DNA from: Halorubrum sp. Boch-26
GTDB lineage: Archaea; Halobacteriota; Halobacteria; Halobacteriales; Haloferacaceae
Reading direction: 5' to 3'
Length of the DNA stretch: 63,944 bases
Assembly: GCF_029889805.1 (NCBI RefSeq)
Contig: NZ_JARANT010000002.1
Coordinates: forward strand, 1-63,944
Positions 40,281-49,980 of this stretch are shown here, piece after piece. The translations under genes and the position numbers were made by a program. The number at the start of each line of letters is the position of its first letter. Position 1 is the stretch's first letter. The notes under the pieces were generated by a model, which saw only the letters and a program-made list of their open reading frames with translations, was not told where the DNA came from and ran no database searches.

Positions 40281-41744
40281 ATGAGTAGTGGCGCATCCGG
40301 ATCGGCGCGGACGCGATACGCGATCCTCGGCTGTGGCAGCGTCGGACACGCCGTCGCGGAGGAGCTGACCGATCGCGGCAAGGACGTACTCATCCTCGAC
40401 CGCGACGAGAGCCGCGTCGAGGCGCTCCGCGACCAGGACCTCAACGCCCGCGTGCAGGACATCGCCGAGCCGGACGTCGTCGACGCGCTCGACGACCGCG
40501 ACATCGTGTTGATCCTCGCCAGCGACGTCGAGGCCAACAAGGCGGCCGTCTCGGCGATCCGAGAGGTCGGCGGCGACCACTACCTCGTCGCCCGCGCCTC
40601 CGACCCGGTCAGCGAGGACGAGCTTCGGGAGCGCGGCGCCGACGTGGTGATCAACCCTTCGACGGTGATCGCCGACAGCGCCCTCCAGTCGCTCGAAACC
40701 GGCGAGCTGGAGTACATGGCGCGCCAGCTCGCGGAGATCATCGAGGAGGGCGGCGGCCGGATGGCGATCCTGACTCACGACAACCCGGAGCCGGACTCGA
40801 TCGCGTCGGCGACCGCTCTCCAGGCGATCGCGGACGCGTTCGGCGTCGAGGCCGACATCCTCTACTCCGGTGACGTGGGCCACCAGGAGAACCGGGCGTT
40901 CGTCAACCTCCTCGGGATCGACCTCGTGGCGCGGTCGGACGCGGACGACCTCTCGGAGTACGAGACGGTCGCCGCGGTCGACCTCGCGAAGTCGGCCGAC
41001 GACGGCTTCGACTTCGACGTCGAGTTCGACGTGTACATCGATCACCTGGAGGCGGACGTTCCGTTCGACGCCCGGTTCGTGGACGTGCGGACGAACGTCT
41101 CCTCGACGTCGACGATCCTCACGAAGTACCTCCAAGAGTTCGACCAGTCACCGACGGAGGCGGTCGCGACCGCGCTCCTGTACGGGATCCGCGCCGAGAC
41201 GCTCGACTTCAAGCGAGACACGACGCCCGCGGACCTGACGGCGGCCGCCTACCTCCACCCGTTCGCGAACCACGACACGCTCGAACAGGTGGAGTCGCCC
41301 TCGATGAGCCCCGAGACGCTGGACGTGCTCGCGGAGGCGATCCAGAACCGCGAGGTACAGGGGAGCTACCTGTTCTCGACGGCCGGCTTCATCCGGGACC
41401 GCGAGGCGCTCGCGCAGGCCGCCCAACACCTGCTCAACTTAGAGGGGATCACGACCACCGCCGTGTTGGGGATCGCCGACGACACCATCTACCTCGCCGC
41501 GCGCTCGAAGGACATCCGCCTCAACATCGGTAACGTCCTCGACGAGGCGTTCTCAGAGATGGGCGACGCCGCCGGCCACTCGACGCAGGGGTCCCTCGAG
41601 ATCCCCCTGGGCATCTTCACCGGCATCGAGTCGAGCGGCGACAATCGCGACACCCTCCTCCACCTCACCGAGGAGGCCGTCCGCCGGAAGCTGTTCGACG
41701 CGCTCGGCGTCGAGGGCGGCGGTGACAGCGGAAACGGGTCGTAG
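40281..41744 (+). CDS. DHH phosphoesterase with N-terminal TrkA-N domain
   Basis: A 487-residue protein. Residues about 10-130 form a nucleotide-binding RCK/TrkA-N domain (AILGCGSVGHAVAEEL, then VLILDRDESRVEAL). The DHH domain follows (AILTHDNPEPDSIASATAL, then VAAVDLAKS, YIDHLEAD and VRTNVSSTSTILTKYL), with a DHHA1-like C-terminus. Relatives hydrolyse small phosphodiesters such as oligoribonucleotides or cyclic dinucleotides. The TrkA-N part could sense NAD(H) or nucleotides. The combination is well known in haloarchaea. Confidence 0.9.
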   Translation: MSSGASGSARTRYAILGCGSVGHAVAEELTDRGKDVLILDRDESRVEALRDQDLNARVQDIAEPDVVDALDDRDIVLILASDVEANKAAVSAIREVGGDHYLVARASDPVSEDELRERGADVVINPSTVIADSALQSLETGELEYMARQLAEIIEEGGGRMAILTHDNPEPDSIASATALQAIADAFGVEADILYSGDVGHQENRAFVNLLGIDLVARSDADDLSEYETVAAVDLAKSADDGFDFDVEFDVYIDHLEADVPFDARFVDVRTNVSSTSTILTKYLQEFDQSPTEAVATALLYGIRAETLDFKRDTTPADLTAAAYLHPFANHDTLEQVESPSMSPETLDVLAEAIQNREVQGSYLFSTAGFIRDREALAQAAQHLLNLEGITTTAVLGIADDTIYLAARSKDIRLNIGNVLDEAFSEMGDAAGHSTQGSLEIPLGIFTGIESSGDNRDTLLHLTEEAVRRKLFDALGVEGGGDSGNGS

Positions 41745-41854
41745 CGATACGATCCATCGCAGGTGCGGAGACCGCGACCGCACCTCACCTCGATCGCCGA
41801 ACCCGTTTTACTCGTCGGGCCCGTATCTGCGACGCGCGAAGCGGCGCGACCGTC

Positions 41855-42067
41855 ATGCACGTTCCGGAGGACCCCCCCACGACCTGTCCCGCCTGCGGCG
41901 ACCCCTACGAGTCGGTGTCGCGCCACGCCGACGGGTTCGTCGTCAACCTACTCGACAACGAGCGGTACCAGCGGGTGTGCTTCGATCCCGCGAGCGACGG
42001 CGGCGACCCCGCGCTCGACTGTTATCACCACACGCACGGGAAGGCCGACGGCTCGGTAGGCGAGTAG
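41855..42067 (+). CDS. small protein with CPACGDPY zinc motif
   Basis: A 70-residue protein: TCPACGDPYESVSRHADGF at the N-terminus and a CYHHTHG segment near the end, which together can bind zinc. It is common in haloarchaeal genomes as an uncharacterised protein. Confidence 0.68.
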   Translation: MHVPEDPPTTCPACGDPYESVSRHADGFVVNLLDNERYQRVCFDPASDGGDPALDCYHHTHGKADGSVGE

Positions 42068-42124
42068 CCGGAGAGCCGAAACGACGACCGAGAGCGACGG
42101 GAGGCGTTTCGGGATCGCCGCCCG

Positions 42125-43099
42125 CTAGAAGTCGTCGCCTCGGGTGATCGAGGTGTACGAGCCGATCAGCGCGCCGGAGAGGTCGACGCCTTCCAGCGTG
42201 ACGCCCTTGTCGATCACGGAGTTGCGGACGTCGGAGTCGGTGATCGTCCCGTTCGGGAAGACGACGGAGCGGTCGAGCGTCGAGTCGGTGACGGTCGCGC
42301 CCGACATGACGTGGACCACGTCGCCGAGGTCGGAGCCCTCGACGGTCGCGTCGTCGGCCACGAGCGTGCCGCCGTCCAAGGCGTACTCGACCGCGTCGAG
42401 GTAGCTGTCGGCGGTGCCGATGTCGAACCACGCGCCGTCGAAGGTGTACGCGTGGACCGCGCCGCGCTCTTGGAGCCACTGGAGGAACCAGCCCGGCTCG
42501 TCCGGGTTGTTCCCGTCCGAGAGGTACGTCGAGAGGTCGGGCAGCGTCTCCGCCGGGAACGCGTAGCACGCGATGGAAACGAGCGTGCTCTTCGGGTCGT
42601 CCGGCTTCTCTTGGAAGTTCACGACCTCGTCGCCGTCGAGCTCGACGAGCCCGTACGACTTCGCGCGCTCGCGGTCCTCGACGTCGTAGGCGGCCAGCGT
42701 CGGCGTCCCCTTCGACTCGAAGAAGTCGGCGAAGTCGCCCAGATCGAAGCTGATCATGTTGTCGCCGGCGACGACGATGAGGTCGTCGTCGACGTCCTCG
42801 CGGTCGACGAGCTGTTCGAGCGCCCCCACGACGCCGAACTTCTCGTCTTCCGCGACGGTCTCTTCGACCGAGAGCGTCGGCTTCTCGAACGGGCTCTCGG
42901 CGAGGTACTCGTCGAACGTGTCGGCGAAGCGCTCGTTCGTTGAGACGAACACCTCGTCGACGCGGTCGTCGGCCTCGAGGTCCTCGAATATCTCGTCGAT
43001 AACGGTGTTGTCGCCGACCGGTAGGAACATCTTCGGTCGGTGCTCGGTGATCGGCCAGAGTCGGGTGGCGTAACCCCCCGCGAGTACGACGGCTTTCAT
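42125..43099 (-). CDS. sugar-1-phosphate nucleotidyltransferase
   Basis: A 324-residue enzyme joining NTP and a sugar-1-phosphate. The N-terminal signature AVVLAGGYATRLWPITEHRPK binds the nucleotide and is followed by VVAGDNM and VNFQEKPDDP. A C-terminal left-handed beta-helix (hexapeptide repeats, about 240-320) mediates trimerisation. It probably makes dTDP- or UDP-glucose for glycosylation or the S-layer pathway; exact specificity cannot be read. ATG 43099 sets the family's N-terminus. Confidence 0.88.
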   Translation of the reverse strand: MKAVVLAGGYATRLWPITEHRPKMFLPVGDNTVIDEIFEDLEADDRVDEVFVSTNERFADTFDEYLAESPFEKPTLSVEETVAEDEKFGVVGALEQLVDREDVDDDLIVVAGDNMISFDLGDFADFFESKGTPTLAAYDVEDRERAKSYGLVELDGDEVVNFQEKPDDPKSTLVSIACYAFPAETLPDLSTYLSDGNNPDEPGWFLQWLQERGAVHAYTFDGAWFDIGTADSYLDAVEYALDGGTLVADDATVEGSDLGDVVHVMSGATVTDSTLDRSVVFPNGTITDSDVRNSVIDKGVTLEGVDLSGALIGSYTSITRGDDF

Positions 43100-43176
43100 A
43101 TCACCCCCGTCTCGCCGCGGTGACATACTTCTTTTGCTCGTGTCAACCGCCGAAAACGCGGATCGGGACGTCGATC

Positions 43177-43473
43177 TCAGTCGCTCAGGCGTTCGGTGTC
43201 GATGCTCACGCCCGGGGGAGTGACCACGAGGAACCCGCGGAAGTGCATCAGCTCGCCGCCCATGTCCTTCACCTCGCGGGCGAAGCCGGCGGCGAGCTCG
43301 TTGAGGTCGCCGTCGATCGACAACACCAACGTGTTGCCGTAGTCGACGCTGCGGACCCACTCCTCGGGATCGGTGGTGCCGTCGAGGACGCCGAGGACGA
43401 CGTCGCCGCCGGCCGCGAACGCCTCGTCCATCTGCTCTTCGGCGTCGCGCAGGTCGAGGTCCCAGTCGCTCAT
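43177..43473 (-). CDS. small haloarchaeal protein (DUF5779-like)
   Basis: A 98-residue acidic protein (MSDWDLDLRDAEEQMDEAFA start) with VVLGVLDGTTDPEEWVRSVDYG and GGELMHFRGFLVVTPPG. It resembles a conserved haloarchaeal family that I recall as DUF5779 (tentative). Function unknown. Confidence 0.62.
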   Translation of the reverse strand: MSDWDLDLRDAEEQMDEAFAAGGDVVLGVLDGTTDPEEWVRSVDYGNTLVLSIDGDLNELAAGFAREVKDMGGELMHFRGFLVVTPPGVSIDTERLSD

Positions 43474-43557
43474 ACCACAGGGTCGCGAGGCGCCGGCAAA
43501 AACGTTCGGACGCGAGCCACTCCGCTCGGGTGCGGGACCCCGCGGTCGTCGCGGAGT

Positions 43558-43566
43558 GGTTAAGTG
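43558..43566 (+). promoter_or_regulatory. TATA-like box of DsbA-like lipoprotein gene
   Basis: GGTTAAGTG is centred about 27 bp before ATG 43589. Confidence 0.45.
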
Positions 43567-43588
43567 CGATCCGGCCCGAACGGCGAGT

Positions 43589-44287
43589 ATGGAACGCACG
43601 CGGCGGTCCCTGATCGCGGGCGCGGCGTCGGTCGGCGTCGTCGGCGCGACGGGATGTCTCGGCGGCGGAGGCGGCGGCAACGGCGGCACCGACGGCACCG
43701 ACGGCACCGACGGCGGAAACGAGCTCGACACGGGCGAGTACGACTGCGACCTCTCCGAGCCGTCGGACCCGGATCTCGAGTTCCGACCGGTCCTCGGTGA
43801 CCCGGAGTCCGACGTCGTCGTGCAGGCGTTCGAGGACTTCACCTGCGGTCACTGCGCCACCTACAAGCTCGACCACTTTCCGACGATCCGCGAGGAGTTC
43901 ATCGAACCCGGTGAGGTGCGCTACGAGCACTGGGACTTCCCGATCCCGGTCGACGAGACCTGGGCGGTCCCCGTCGCCAGCGCGGCCCGCGGCGTCGGCG
44001 CTCGCAACGGCTCGGAGGCGTTCTTCGCGTTCGCCTCGGCCGCCTACGAGTCGCAGGGCAGTTACAGCGGCGAGGCGATCGGCGCCGCCGCGGAGGCCGC
44101 CGGCGCGGACCCCTGTGCCGCCATCGCCGACGCCCGGTTCGCGGCATACGAGGAGGCGTCGATGAGCGACCGGAGCGAGGGCGAGTCGATGGGCGTCTCC
44201 GGGACGCCGGCGATCTTCGTGAACGGCGAGCCGGTCGACACCTACGAAGCGGAGACGATCGCGGCGGCGATCGACGAGGCGTTGTAG
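43589..44287 (+). CDS. DsbA-like thioredoxin-fold lipoprotein
   Basis: A 232-residue exported protein. MERTRRSLIAGAASVG carries a twin-arginine motif, the lipobox ends ATGC, and a Gly/Thr/Asp linker follows. The thioredoxin-like domain has VQAFEDFTCGHCATYKLDHF with the CGHC active site, a helical insertion and a cis-proline loop (GVSGTPAIFVNGE). It should oxidise or isomerise disulfides in exported proteins. Confidence 0.88.
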   Translation: MERTRRSLIAGAASVGVVGATGCLGGGGGGNGGTDGTDGTDGGNELDTGEYDCDLSEPSDPDLEFRPVLGDPESDVVVQAFEDFTCGHCATYKLDHFPTIREEFIEPGEVRYEHWDFPIPVDETWAVPVASAARGVGARNGSEAFFAFASAAYESQGSYSGEAIGAAAEAAGADPCAAIADARFAAYEEASMSDRSEGESMGVSGTPAIFVNGEPVDTYEAETIAAAIDEAL

Positions 44288-44421
44288 TCGGGGACGCCCC
44301 AATGGTCGTGGCGGTCGTTCCGTCATCGAGCCGTCAGTTGAACACGGTTCGAATCTCTTGGACTGCCGATCGTCGTTGTATCCGATTGATATTTATCCAC
44401 AAAATGCGAATATACGGTGAC

Positions 44422-44685
44422 ATGGCTGGGAGAAACCAGAACGTCGGCCGCCGCGATCGGATCGCACGGGCGGTGCTGACGCCGGTCACGGTGGCAGCTA
44501 CCCTCTGGCTCTATTATTCGGTTCCCCGCAACCCGCTTACGCTGGCGGTCATGGGCGGGTTGGTCTTCCTCGCGTTGGCCCTCGGAATCGGTGCCGTTAC
44601 GGGTACCTGTGGGATTTACGCCGCGCTCGGCGTCGACACCTGTCGCTGTGAAGACGAGTACACCGGCGGGAGTACGTGGGGGTAG
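44422..44685 (+). CDS. DUF2892-like small membrane protein
   Basis: An 87-residue protein with two transmembrane helices (RAVLTPVTVAATLWLYYSV and AVMGGLVFLALALGIGAVTG), followed by a Cys-containing tail (TCGIYAALGVDTCRCED). It resembles the membrane part of YgaP-type proteins. ATATTTATCC about 30 bp upstream supports ATG 44422 over 44404. Confidence 0.65.
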   Translation: MAGRNQNVGRRDRIARAVLTPVTVAATLWLYYSVPRNPLTLAVMGGLVFLALALGIGAVTGTCGIYAALGVDTCRCEDEYTGGSTWG

Positions 44686-44693
44686 CCGGTCGT

Positions 44694-45923
44694 TCAGTCG
44701 TTCGCTGACGGCGTCGTGGCGTCTGCGTCATCGTCAGTTGCCGCGACTTCCTCGTCGAGATCCGGATTCAGTTGCTTGAGCGTCTCCACGCTCACCCGTC
44801 CTGGCGTCTTCTCCGTGATCTCGAAATCGCTCGCCGGCCGGAGCAGCCCCCAAAACGCCCCGACTGCGTGCAGTGTCACTGCGAGCGGTGTCAACGCGAT
44901 GTAGACGGGCCACAGCTCGGGGTACTTTCGGTATTCGATTAGCCCGGCGACCATGTACACGAACAGCATACTCAACAGGGCGACGGAGACCACCTGATAG
45001 ATCCCGTGTTGCGGGACGAGATCGGGATAGAGGAACGCCAAGACGGACAGCAGCGGGATCACGGGAGACAGCGTCCAAGTGATTATCCGCGCGGCCTGCA
45101 GGGGGAGGTATCGACGCGGCAGGCGGTACACCTCCCGTAGGGTCCCGGACATCCACCGCCGTCGCTGATTGAACATCTCCCGAACAGTGGGCGGGGCCTG
45201 GTTTCTGAACCGCTTGTTCAACAGGCGGTACTCGAAGCGCCCCCTCTGCCGATCGACGTGCTCAGCCGCCCGCCAGATGAACGTCGTGTCTTCGGTGATG
45301 GTCGGGACGTCCCACGTGACTTCGTCTTCGAGTTCGGCCCGGACGGCGACGCCCCCGCCCCACGCGTAGAGGGGATACGCCATGCGGTGGAACGCGCGCT
45401 GTTCGCGCTGATAGCCGACCCGGAACACCTCACACAGGTACACCAGCCAGGATCCGGTCCGGAGAGGGTGTTCCGTGATCTGGACGAGGTCGGCGGCCGG
45501 CAGTCCCTCGAAGTCGACCAGGATGCTGTCCTCGTCGAGGTACAGGATGTACTCCTGATCGCAGCCGACGTACCGGCGGGCCCACTCGATGGCTCGGCCC
45601 TTCTTCTGGGCCTGACTCTCGAACTCGTCGGGAACGACGTGGACGTCGGCGCCGTCGATATCCATCTCCGCCTCGGCTATCACTTTCGTCCCGGCTACTC
45701 CGTCGGGTACCGAGTTCACGGTCACCTGCACGGTCGACGGCGAGTTGTACGTCAGAATACGCACTTGGATGTTATCCAAGTCGATCTCGTTCTCGTCGTC
45801 GGCCTGCCAGCCGTACGCGAGGACCGTCACTTCGAGCAGCCACCAGAGCGAAGAGAAGCTATACAACAGGAGCGTACCCCAGAACACGAGGGCGACGGCT
45901 GTTGCGGCGAGCGGTTCGATCAT
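44694..45923 (-). CDS. membrane glycosyltransferase, family 2-like
   Basis: A 409-residue enzyme: N-terminal membrane segment, GT-A domain with a DxD-like motif in YILYLDEDSILVDFE, TITEDTTFIWRA (catalytic-region aspartate) and QRRRWMSGTLREV, and C-terminal helices about 270-365. The layout matches processive or lipid-linked GT2 enzymes, which make polysaccharide or glycolipid at the membrane. The substrate is unknown. Confidence 0.85.
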   Translation of the reverse strand: MIEPLAATAVALVFWGTLLLYSFSSLWWLLEVTVLAYGWQADDENEIDLDNIQVRILTYNSPSTVQVTVNSVPDGVAGTKVIAEAEMDIDGADVHVVPDEFESQAQKKGRAIEWARRYVGCDQEYILYLDEDSILVDFEGLPAADLVQITEHPLRTGSWLVYLCEVFRVGYQREQRAFHRMAYPLYAWGGGVAVRAELEDEVTWDVPTITEDTTFIWRAAEHVDRQRGRFEYRLLNKRFRNQAPPTVREMFNQRRRWMSGTLREVYRLPRRYLPLQAARIITWTLSPVIPLLSVLAFLYPDLVPQHGIYQVVSVALLSMLFVYMVAGLIEYRKYPELWPVYIALTPLAVTLHAVGAFWGLLRPASDFEITEKTPGRVSVETLKQLNPDLDEEVAATDDDADATTPSAND

Positions 45924-46235
45924 CGACAGCGATCAACTCCGACCGTTACGTCGCTTGCGGTCCGTTCCGATCTCATTCGTTGGTCTCCTTCGGTCGTCGA
46001 TATCGGTCGGGTCCGGCGTGGGTAGATCTCGCCGTCCGCGGCCGTCGGTCGCCGGCGGATGCCGGTTGGCCTGCTGACCACTACGCGCCGATGATTAAAA
46101 TATCCGGGGCACGGCGGGAGGGCGTCGGCGTTCCCACCGACCGTTTCGACGGCGCCGGAACGATCGATTCGTCGCGGGGGTGGCTCTCCCCACGGAGCGT
46201 CGTTCTTTTGCCCTTTCGACCCGTCTCATGCTCTA
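45924..46235. other. divergent intergenic region
   Basis: 312 bp without a supported gene. It separates the glycosyltransferase from the MFS gene and must hold both promoters; no single clear TATA was identified. Confidence 0.4.
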
Positions 46236-47486
46236 ATGAGCGACGACGACCGCGGGGAGCGACGGCTGCTCGGCGCCGTCGTGCTCGCGGTGCTGATCTC
46301 GCAGGTGCTCCTGTATCCCGGCGTCCCGGCCCTCGTGGTCGCGCTCGGTGCGCCCGCCGGCATCGACGCCGGGATGTGGTTCCTCGTCGCGGAGTTCGGC
46401 GCGTTCGTCTCCTTCGCGGTCGTCTGGGGCGCCGCCAGCGACGCGCTCGGCAAGCGGGTCCCGCTGATCGTCGCCGGGGCGCTCGGCGGCGCGGCCTCGT
46501 ACGTCGCGCTGGCGGCGCTCCCGGGACTCGGCCTCGGCTTCCGGGCGGCGCTCGCCGTCCGCGTCGTCGGCGGCGCGCTCACGATCGGCGCGTTCTCGCT
46601 CGCGATCACGTCGCTGATGGACCTCCGCGGCGGCAACGGCCGTAACATGGGCGCCGCCGGAACCGCGATCGGGCTGGGCGCGGCGGTCGGGGCCGTGGTC
46701 GGCGGCGCGCTCGCCGACCTCGATCCCTTTTATCCGTTGTACGCCGGCGCCGCGGTGCTCGCTGGGGCGGGCCTGCTCGCGGCGAGGGTCGACGACCGGG
46801 CGGTGGGACGCGCGAAGGTAACTGGGGAAGACGGCGACGACGCCGGGTTCCGCGACGTGCTCGCTCGGGCGCGGACGACCCGCGGGCTCCTCGTCCCGCT
46901 GGCGTTCGGGTTCGTCGACCGACTCACGGCCGGCTTCTTCGCCTTAGTGGGCGTCTACTACTTCCAAGACCCCGGCACGTTCGGGCTCTCGGCCGCCGGC
47001 GCGGGGGCGACGCTCGCGCTCTTCTTCGTCCCGTTCGCGCTGCTCCAGTCGCCGTTCGGGTCGCTCTCGGACCGTGTTGGGCGCTTCCTCCCCGTCGTGG
47101 TCGGCTCGATCGCGTACGGGGTCGTCACGGTCGGCGTCGGCGTCGCGCCGATATACCCCGTTGCAGCTGGTTTGATGACCCTCGTCGGGGTCTGCGGCGC
47201 GCTGATGGCGCCGGCGACGATGGCGCTCGTCACCGACCTCGTCGAGCCCGAGGCCCGTGGCGCGGCGATGGGGCTGTTCAACGTGTTCGGCTCGCTCGGC
47301 TTCCTCGCCGGCTTCCTCGTCGGCGGGGGCGCCACCGAGGCGTTCGGGTACACCCCGGCGTTCCTCGCGGTCGGCGGGCTGGAGCTCGCGATCGCGCTGG
47401 CGCTGCTCCCGGCGGTGCGGGCGATCGCGCCCGGAGATGGCCTCCTCGGCCTCCGCGGCGGCGCCGAGCGGTCGACATCGAAGTAG
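46236..47486 (+). CDS. MFS transporter
   Basis: A 416-residue protein with 12 predicted transmembrane helices and the loop 2-3 motif (WGAASDALGKRVPL), repeated in variant form at GSLSDRVGRFLPVV. It is probably a drug or metabolite exporter; the substrate is unknown. ATG 46236 starts MSDDDRGERRLLGAV. Confidence 0.88.
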   Translation: MSDDDRGERRLLGAVVLAVLISQVLLYPGVPALVVALGAPAGIDAGMWFLVAEFGAFVSFAVVWGAASDALGKRVPLIVAGALGGAASYVALAALPGLGLGFRAALAVRVVGGALTIGAFSLAITSLMDLRGGNGRNMGAAGTAIGLGAAVGAVVGGALADLDPFYPLYAGAAVLAGAGLLAARVDDRAVGRAKVTGEDGDDAGFRDVLARARTTRGLLVPLAFGFVDRLTAGFFALVGVYYFQDPGTFGLSAAGAGATLALFFVPFALLQSPFGSLSDRVGRFLPVVVGSIAYGVVTVGVGVAPIYPVAAGLMTLVGVCGALMAPATMALVTDLVEPEARGAAMGLFNVFGSLGFLAGFLVGGGATEAFGYTPAFLAVGGLELAIALALLPAVRAIAPGDGLLGLRGGAERSTSK

Positions 47487-47500
47487 GTCCCCGAGTCGAG

Positions 47501-47510
47501 CCTTTTTAAG
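47501..47510 (+). promoter_or_regulatory. TATA box of prephenate dehydrogenase gene
   Basis: CCTTTTTAAG lies about 30 bp upstream of ATG 47539. Confidence 0.5.
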
Positions 47511-47538
47511 CCTCGCGCGCCCTCCGTCCGGACAACCG

Positions 47539-48312
47539 ATGGATCTACTCGTCGCGGGCGCGGGCGAGATCGGCCGGTGGATCGCCGACGCGGTGTCGGC
47601 CGACGAGTCGCCGGTGGACGCGACGGTGGCGTTCGCCGACCGCGACTCGGACGTCGCCCGCGACGCCGCCGCTTCCCGGGACGCGAGGGTGGTCCCGACC
47701 GACGGCGACACGACTCACGACGCGGTGTGTCTCGCGGTGCCGATGTCGGCGGTCCCCGCGGCCGTCGAGGCGTACGCGCCCCGCGCGGAGCGGGCGATCC
47801 TGGACGTCTCCGGCGAGATGACCGACGCGGTCGCGGCGATGCGTGAGCACGCCCGAGGCCTGGAACGCGCGAGCTACCACCCGCTGTTCGCGCCGCCGCG
47901 CGTCCCGGGCAACGTCGCCTGCGTCGTCGATGAGGGCGGCCCGGTCGTCAAGGGCGTCTCGGCCGCGATAGAGGCCGGCGGCAACGAGGTGTTCGAGACG
48001 ACCCCGGCCGAGCACGACCGGGCGATGGAGACGGTACAGGCCGGCGCGCACGCCGCCGTCCTCGCGTGGCGACTCGCGGGCGACGACGTGCGCGAGGAGT
48101 TCCACACGCCCGTCTCGGCAGCGCTCGACGAGGTCGCCGACACCGTCACCGAGGGCGCGCCGGGCGTGTACGCCGAGATCCAGCGCGCCTTCGACGGCGC
48201 CGACGACGTGGCCGTCGCGGCCCGCGAGATCGCCGACGCCGACGCGGAAGGATTCACCGACCTGTACGAGGCGGCCCGCGGCGAGCGCGAGGGACGGGAG
48301 CGACACGAGTGA
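47539..48312 (+). CDS. tyrA: prephenate dehydrogenase
   Basis: A 257-residue enzyme converting prephenate to 4-hydroxyphenylpyruvate in tyrosine synthesis. The Rossmann start is LLVAGAGEIGRWIAD. Downstream are AVCLAVPMSAVP, ILDVSGEMTDAV, YHPLFAPP and TTPAEHDRAMETVQAGAHA, which correspond to the TyrA substrate-domain blocks (histidine in YHPLFAP). The length fits a monofunctional archaeal TyrA. The methyltransferase gene follows 25 bp later on the same strand. Confidence 0.88.
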   Translation: MDLLVAGAGEIGRWIADAVSADESPVDATVAFADRDSDVARDAAASRDARVVPTDGDTTHDAVCLAVPMSAVPAAVEAYAPRAERAILDVSGEMTDAVAAMREHARGLERASYHPLFAPPRVPGNVACVVDEGGPVVKGVSAAIEAGGNEVFETTPAEHDRAMETVQAGAHAAVLAWRLAGDDVREEFHTPVSAALDEVADTVTEGAPGVYAEIQRAFDGADDVAVAAREIADADAEGFTDLYEAARGEREGRERHE

Positions 48313-48337
48313 GCCGACCGATGACGACAGTGATTTC

Positions 48338-49798
48338 ATGACAGACAGAGACGCGGTCCGGAACAACGCCAACTACCTGCGCAACGTCAGACCGATCGAC
48401 CCCGAGGAGATCGCGGAGTACATCGAAGGGAGGCCGCACCCGGCGGTCGTCCGCGAGACGCTCCGCGAGGAGGCGTTCGGCCTCCGCCTGCGCGAGCGCG
48501 ACGACGGGAGCTTCGAGCCCGTCCCGGAGGGACCGATACCCGACCCGGGATGGGCGCCGACCGCGTTCCCCGAGGCCTACGCGTTCGCCTTAGAGGACCT
48601 CCTCGTCGCCGAGTTCGGCGCGAACTGGCACCGCGGCGAGTCGGGCGCGGAGCTCCGCGAGGCGGTCAGGCGGCTGAAGACCGACTACCTCTACGAGAAC
48701 GAGGTGGAGTACGACCGGGTGGCGGCGCTCGGCTACGCGATCTACCACCTCCCCGCCTACTACGCGACGATCGGCTACGTCCTCGACGACCTCGTCGAGA
48801 ACGGGCTCATCGACCGGACCCTTCGCGTCCTCGACGTGGGCGCGGGCGTCGGCGGGCCCGCGCTCGGCCTCCACGACTACCTCCCCGACGACGCCGTCGT
48901 CGATTACCACGCCGTCGAGCCGAGCGCCGCCGCCGGCGTGCTCGGCCGGCTGCTCGGCGAGACCGGCCGCAACTTCCGGGCGGCGATCCACGAGACGACG
49001 GCGGAGTCGTACCTCGGCGTCGACGGCGGCTCGGCCGGGACAGGCGCCGGCGACGCGGACGCGGCGGCTGGACCCTTCGATCTGGTCGTCTTCGGGAACG
49101 TCCTCTCGGAGCTCTCGGATCCGGTCGCGGTCGTCGAGGCCGCGCTCGACCGCCTCGCCGACGACGGGAGCGTCGTCGCCTTCGCGCCCGCCGACCGAAA
49201 CACGGCGATGGGGCTCCGAGAGATCGAACGGGAGATCGTCACGCCGACGAGCGACGTGGAGACGTACTCGCCCACGCTCCGGCTCTGGCCGGACGCGACG
49301 CCCGCGGACGGCGGGTGGTCCTTCGACGTCGCCGACGACCTCGAAACGCCGCCGTTTCAGCGGCGGCTCGACGAGGCGGCCGAACGCGGATCGACCGACG
49401 AGCCGGGCGAGTTCCGCAACGTCGACGTTCAGTTCGCGTACGCGATCGTCCGACCCGACGGAAAGCGCCGCGTCGACGTCCGGGCGAGCGACGACCGCTG
49501 CGGGCGGATGGCGGACTCGGAGGATCACGTCACCGACCGCGTGAACCTGCTCGCGGTGAAGCTCAGCCACGACCTCAGCGACGGGGACAACGCCCTCTAC
49601 CGCGTCGGCGACGGCTCGCAGACGGTCGACCACTACCTCGTCTGCACGCGCGAGACCGTGCTCAACGAGGACCTCCGGCGGGCCGACTACGGCGCGGTCG
49701 TCTTCGTCGAGAACGGGCTCGTCCTCTGGAACGACGACGAGGGCGCGTACAACGTCGTCGTCGACGACGAGACGGTCGTCGACCTCGTGGCGCCCTGA
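48338..49798 (+). CDS. SAM-dependent methyltransferase, Rsm22-like
   Basis: A 486-residue protein. An N-terminal helical region (about 1-140) precedes a class I methyltransferase fold (VLDVGAGVGGPALGLHDYL, then VVDYHAVEPS and FDLVVFGNVLSEL). The C-terminal part (370-486) contains several short beta strands. The pattern resembles mitochondrial/archaeal Rsm22 relatives that methylate the small ribosomal subunit or help assemble it. The four-cysteine cluster of canonical Rsm22 is not visible, so specificity is uncertain. Confidence 0.75.
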   Translation: MTDRDAVRNNANYLRNVRPIDPEEIAEYIEGRPHPAVVRETLREEAFGLRLRERDDGSFEPVPEGPIPDPGWAPTAFPEAYAFALEDLLVAEFGANWHRGESGAELREAVRRLKTDYLYENEVEYDRVAALGYAIYHLPAYYATIGYVLDDLVENGLIDRTLRVLDVGAGVGGPALGLHDYLPDDAVVDYHAVEPSAAAGVLGRLLGETGRNFRAAIHETTAESYLGVDGGSAGTGAGDADAAAGPFDLVVFGNVLSELSDPVAVVEAALDRLADDGSVVAFAPADRNTAMGLREIEREIVTPTSDVETYSPTLRLWPDATPADGGWSFDVADDLETPPFQRRLDEAAERGSTDEPGEFRNVDVQFAYAIVRPDGKRRVDVRASDDRCGRMADSEDHVTDRVNLLAVKLSHDLSDGDNALYRVGDGSQTVDHYLVCTRETVLNEDLRRADYGAVVFVENGLVLWNDDEGAYNVVVDDETVVDLVAP

Positions 49799-49946
49799 AC
49801 CGGCCGCGGCCCCCATCGCGGAACGCGTCTCTCTCAGGCCAGGTCACCGCGGTCTCCCGGCGAACGCGCCGTTCGCGGAGTCACCCCCGAGACCGGCTCC
49901 GTCCGCACCGTCGGCTTCGATACCGATCTCCTCCGAAGGATGTGCA

Positions 49947-49957
49947 TAGGTATAAGC
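49947..49957 (+). promoter_or_regulatory. TATA box of ZIP transporter gene
   Basis: TAGGTATAAGC is centred about 29 bp before ATG 49981. Confidence 0.5.
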
Positions 49958-49980
49958 GTCCCATCGATAAACGGCGTGCA